Below, in pieces: positions 62,401 through 64,000 of a stretch of DNA of 64,000 nucleotides; within the stretch, counting starts at the first letter, position 1, and each line of letters begins with the position of its first letter. The stretch covers positions 322,033 through 386,032 of the forward strand of contig JAJEKB010020451.1 in the NCBI GenBank assembly GCA_022393335.1, in the 5' to 3' direction. Source of the DNA: Macrotrachela quadricornifera. Its lineage: Eukaryota > Rotifera > Eurotatoria > Philodinida > Philodinidae. Under the pieces are notes generated by a model. It did not search any database. It was not told the origin of the DNA and was given only the letters and a program-made list of their open reading frames with translations. A program made the translations under genes and the position numbers.

Positions 62401-63744
62401 GGTTGGTGAATAAAAACTCTCGACCAATCAGATTTCAACAGGAATTTTCTTCTCCAAAGTTAGCATAAAACATTGTATTGTTTGGATCAATTTGGAAGTT
62501 TTCTAGGACGCTCTTGTATATGGTCTAAATAATTCTATGTTTCATCCTTATTATAATGACGAAATAACTTCCTCGAGTTTGATTGATCAATAGCTCAAAG
62601 CTCTTATTACAAGAGATCAAGAGAAATCAGAATTTTACTTTTCATTCTATTATTGAAAGTTTTCTGTGATATACTATCGCAATACCTACGAGATTAAAAT
62701 ATAAAATACAACAAAGTTGCTGTGACTGATAATACAGAAACAGTTTAGTTATATGTCTCTTACGGTCTGTGGGCCTGTCGATCATAGTCTGAGATTCTAT
62801 TCATAATGCTGCCTGTAATGGTGCGTGGGGGAAGGGATGATAATTTCAAATTTCTACTCTTATACATTTCAACATTCTCTTTCAGATCGTGTTTCACAAA
62901 CTGATTTCTGATGTTTTGGTGACCATTTTCAATCAATATAGGTATCCTGAACATATTACTGATAATTTCTAGTTTAGAAATCAGTTTATTTCCTCTTGTC
63001 ATTTTACTTTACCAATGTTTTTATTGGTTACGAGATCTATTTATACGCAAAGAAGTTTTATAAGAATAATATTTTTAAAAATATAAGAAAATACGGATTG
63101 AGTTTTAAACAAGATTTATGAAACATTTTTATTTCGTATTGATTATGTTAAGTGAAAGAAAATAAATTCTATTGTGTTCCATTAAAACTAGTTTAAAGTC
63201 GTATATAAAACAAAATAAAGCATTAGCTGTTTCATTTACACTTTTCTTGAGGTAAAAAATATTTGAATTGAATCAAAAACTAAGACAAATTTCAATAAAT
63301 AATCATTTTTTCTCTATAAAATAACAAGAACATAATAAGTGCATCTAAGTGAGTTGCTTTTATTCACTCAAATCTTAATTCTTTATTAATTTTTCTTTGT
63401 ATTGATATATTTTATCTTTCAACTGACAATATTCAAATATGATTAATTTATGAAAAAAAATCTCATTATTTAATATTTACTCTACCGAAAGATAAAAATG
63501 ATTATTTCTATCATTTTAGAATGAGGATTTACCTTTGATTGTATCTGATGTTGATGAATAGTTGGAATAATTGATAACTGTTTAGGTAAAAAGTAATTCT
63601 TTCTAATTGAAAATTTAGAAAAAGACTCACTGGAATTTCGATCGACTTTATAAGATTATGTTGAGAAATTTTTTTGATATGTGATACATTTGGTAAAGAT
63701 CGATGTGGAATATTAAGTGCCATTGTGCTTACTTTAGTCATCAT
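59456..63744 (-). CDS. Type II membrane protein with Thr-rich stalk and Cys-containing ectodomain (gene B)
   Basis: Exons 63631-63744, 61078-61549, 60995-61018, 60903-60935 and 59456-59862 sum to 1050 nt (349 aa). The first exon is a basic cytoplasmic segment (MMTKVSTMALNIPHRSLPN). Exon 2 holds a tail, a membrane span (VYLFMVPFALILLAAAIGAV) and a long Thr/Ser stalk. Two Thr-rich phase-1 mini-exons of 24 and 33 nt extend the stalk. The last exon has a globular domain (WNTFRSLLIHNSYTSLTISG, then ALRMNTVYGPVSSDGYLWAV) ending in a Cys-rich part (CQCSTGYTLRPC). The stalk is probably O-glycosylated. It shares layout with gene A at 8-11 kb, not the ectodomain. More mini-exons may lie between 59863 and 60902. 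The first intron is 2.08 kb and holds a MITE. Confidence 0.75.
61951..62225. mobile_element. 275-bp hAT-type MITE in intron 1 of gene B
   Basis: It starts CAGTGTTCGACA and ends TGTCGAACATTG (11 of 12 complementary). It is flanked by 8-bp repeats ATTTAGAC and ACTTAGAC (7 of 8 identical), as expected for hAT target duplication. The left inner part is rich in GGGTC words (GGGTCGGGTCGGATCGG). No coding capacity. Confidence 0.75.
62760..63002 (-). other. Open frame in intron 1 of gene B, unclassified
   Basis: An 80-codon frame starting MTRGNKLISKLEIISNMFRI has fairly balanced composition and lies in the 2.08-kb first intron of gene B. No domain is recognised and no splice signals clearly frame it. 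It might be transposon debris. Confidence 0.2.
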
Positions 63745-64000
63745 TAATTACTGATCTTTTCTTCTTAATGATGTATATTCTCGATTGATTTTCACTTTAA
63801 AATTTGTGCATTGAGAATATATATTATTGACATATTTTTATAGTGAAAATAAAACAAAATATCTTGTAGGTCATTGCATTTTTATTCGACCTGTATACCA
63901 TTCAAAGGTTTCCCATCGATAAACATGTTGTTTTCATATTTCATTAATTTATGCAAATCAGAAAGAAAATTATACTTTTTTCTTCCATTTATTATGAAAC

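Noticed and set aside
1..64000. tRNA, rRNA or CRISPR-like arrays
   Set aside because: No cloverleaf with conserved TTCRA loop, no rRNA-like stretch and no spaced identical repeats were seen by eye; this cannot exclude a missed tRNA.

Overview
This is eukaryotic, AT-rich nuclear DNA of an animal, most likely a bdelloid rotifer (Rotaria/Adineta type). The evidence is spliced genes with short introns of about 50-65 bp and GT-AG borders, a ciliary protein gene (CFAP45), single-exon rhodopsin-type GPCRs, type II membrane proteins on Thr-rich stalks encoded by tiny phase-1 exons, a bacterial-looking intronless acetyltransferase, and many small, decayed DNA transposons (piggyBac, hAT, MULE, foldback/MITE). 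The taxon is inferred from gene style; no rRNA, tRNA or CRISPR was seen.

Layout. 1-2.2 kb: 3' part of CFAP45 (+) with a duplicated terminal exon. 2.6-7.4 kb: a piggyBac relic broken by a TA-flanked MITE, a small two-exon gene (-), a foldback element with exon-like filler, and a second piggyBac relic. 8-12 kb: a Thr-stalk membrane protein gene (-) whose intron carries a ~197-bp tandem satellite. 15 kb: GNAT acetyltransferase (+). 18-20 kb: MULE transposase relic and GPCR 1 (-). 26.5 kb: GPCR 2 (+). 28.5-30 kb: third piggyBac relic. 31.4-33.8 kb: a zinc-dependent alcohol dehydrogenase gene (+) with a probable TATA promoter and 5' UTR intron. 36.7-37.3 kb: broken PARP-like (ADP-ribosyltransferase fold) gene. 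39.6 kb: GPCR 3 (+). 42-47 kb: an unknown pseudogene, then a three-level transposon nest: a foldback inside a hAT inside an intron of another hAT. 49-50 kb: a young 634-bp palindrome and a membrane-anchored SRPBCC-like protein (-). 52-57 kb: relics of piggyBac, a P-type ATPase and a PhoD-like phosphatase. 59-64 kb: a second Thr-stalk membrane protein gene (-) with a hAT-type MITE in its first intron.

There is no operon logic. Intact genes (CFAP45, GNAT, three GPCRs, ADH, two stalk proteins, two hypotheticals) sit between long AT-rich spacers and transposon debris. Exon borders were read by eye from splice signals and frame continuity; in the multi-exon models given with full coordinates the summed lengths are multiples of three. 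The most interesting structures are the duplicated CFAP45 terminal exon, the phase-1 mini-exon cassettes, and the hAT that expanded a 57-bp intron to 2.6 kb.
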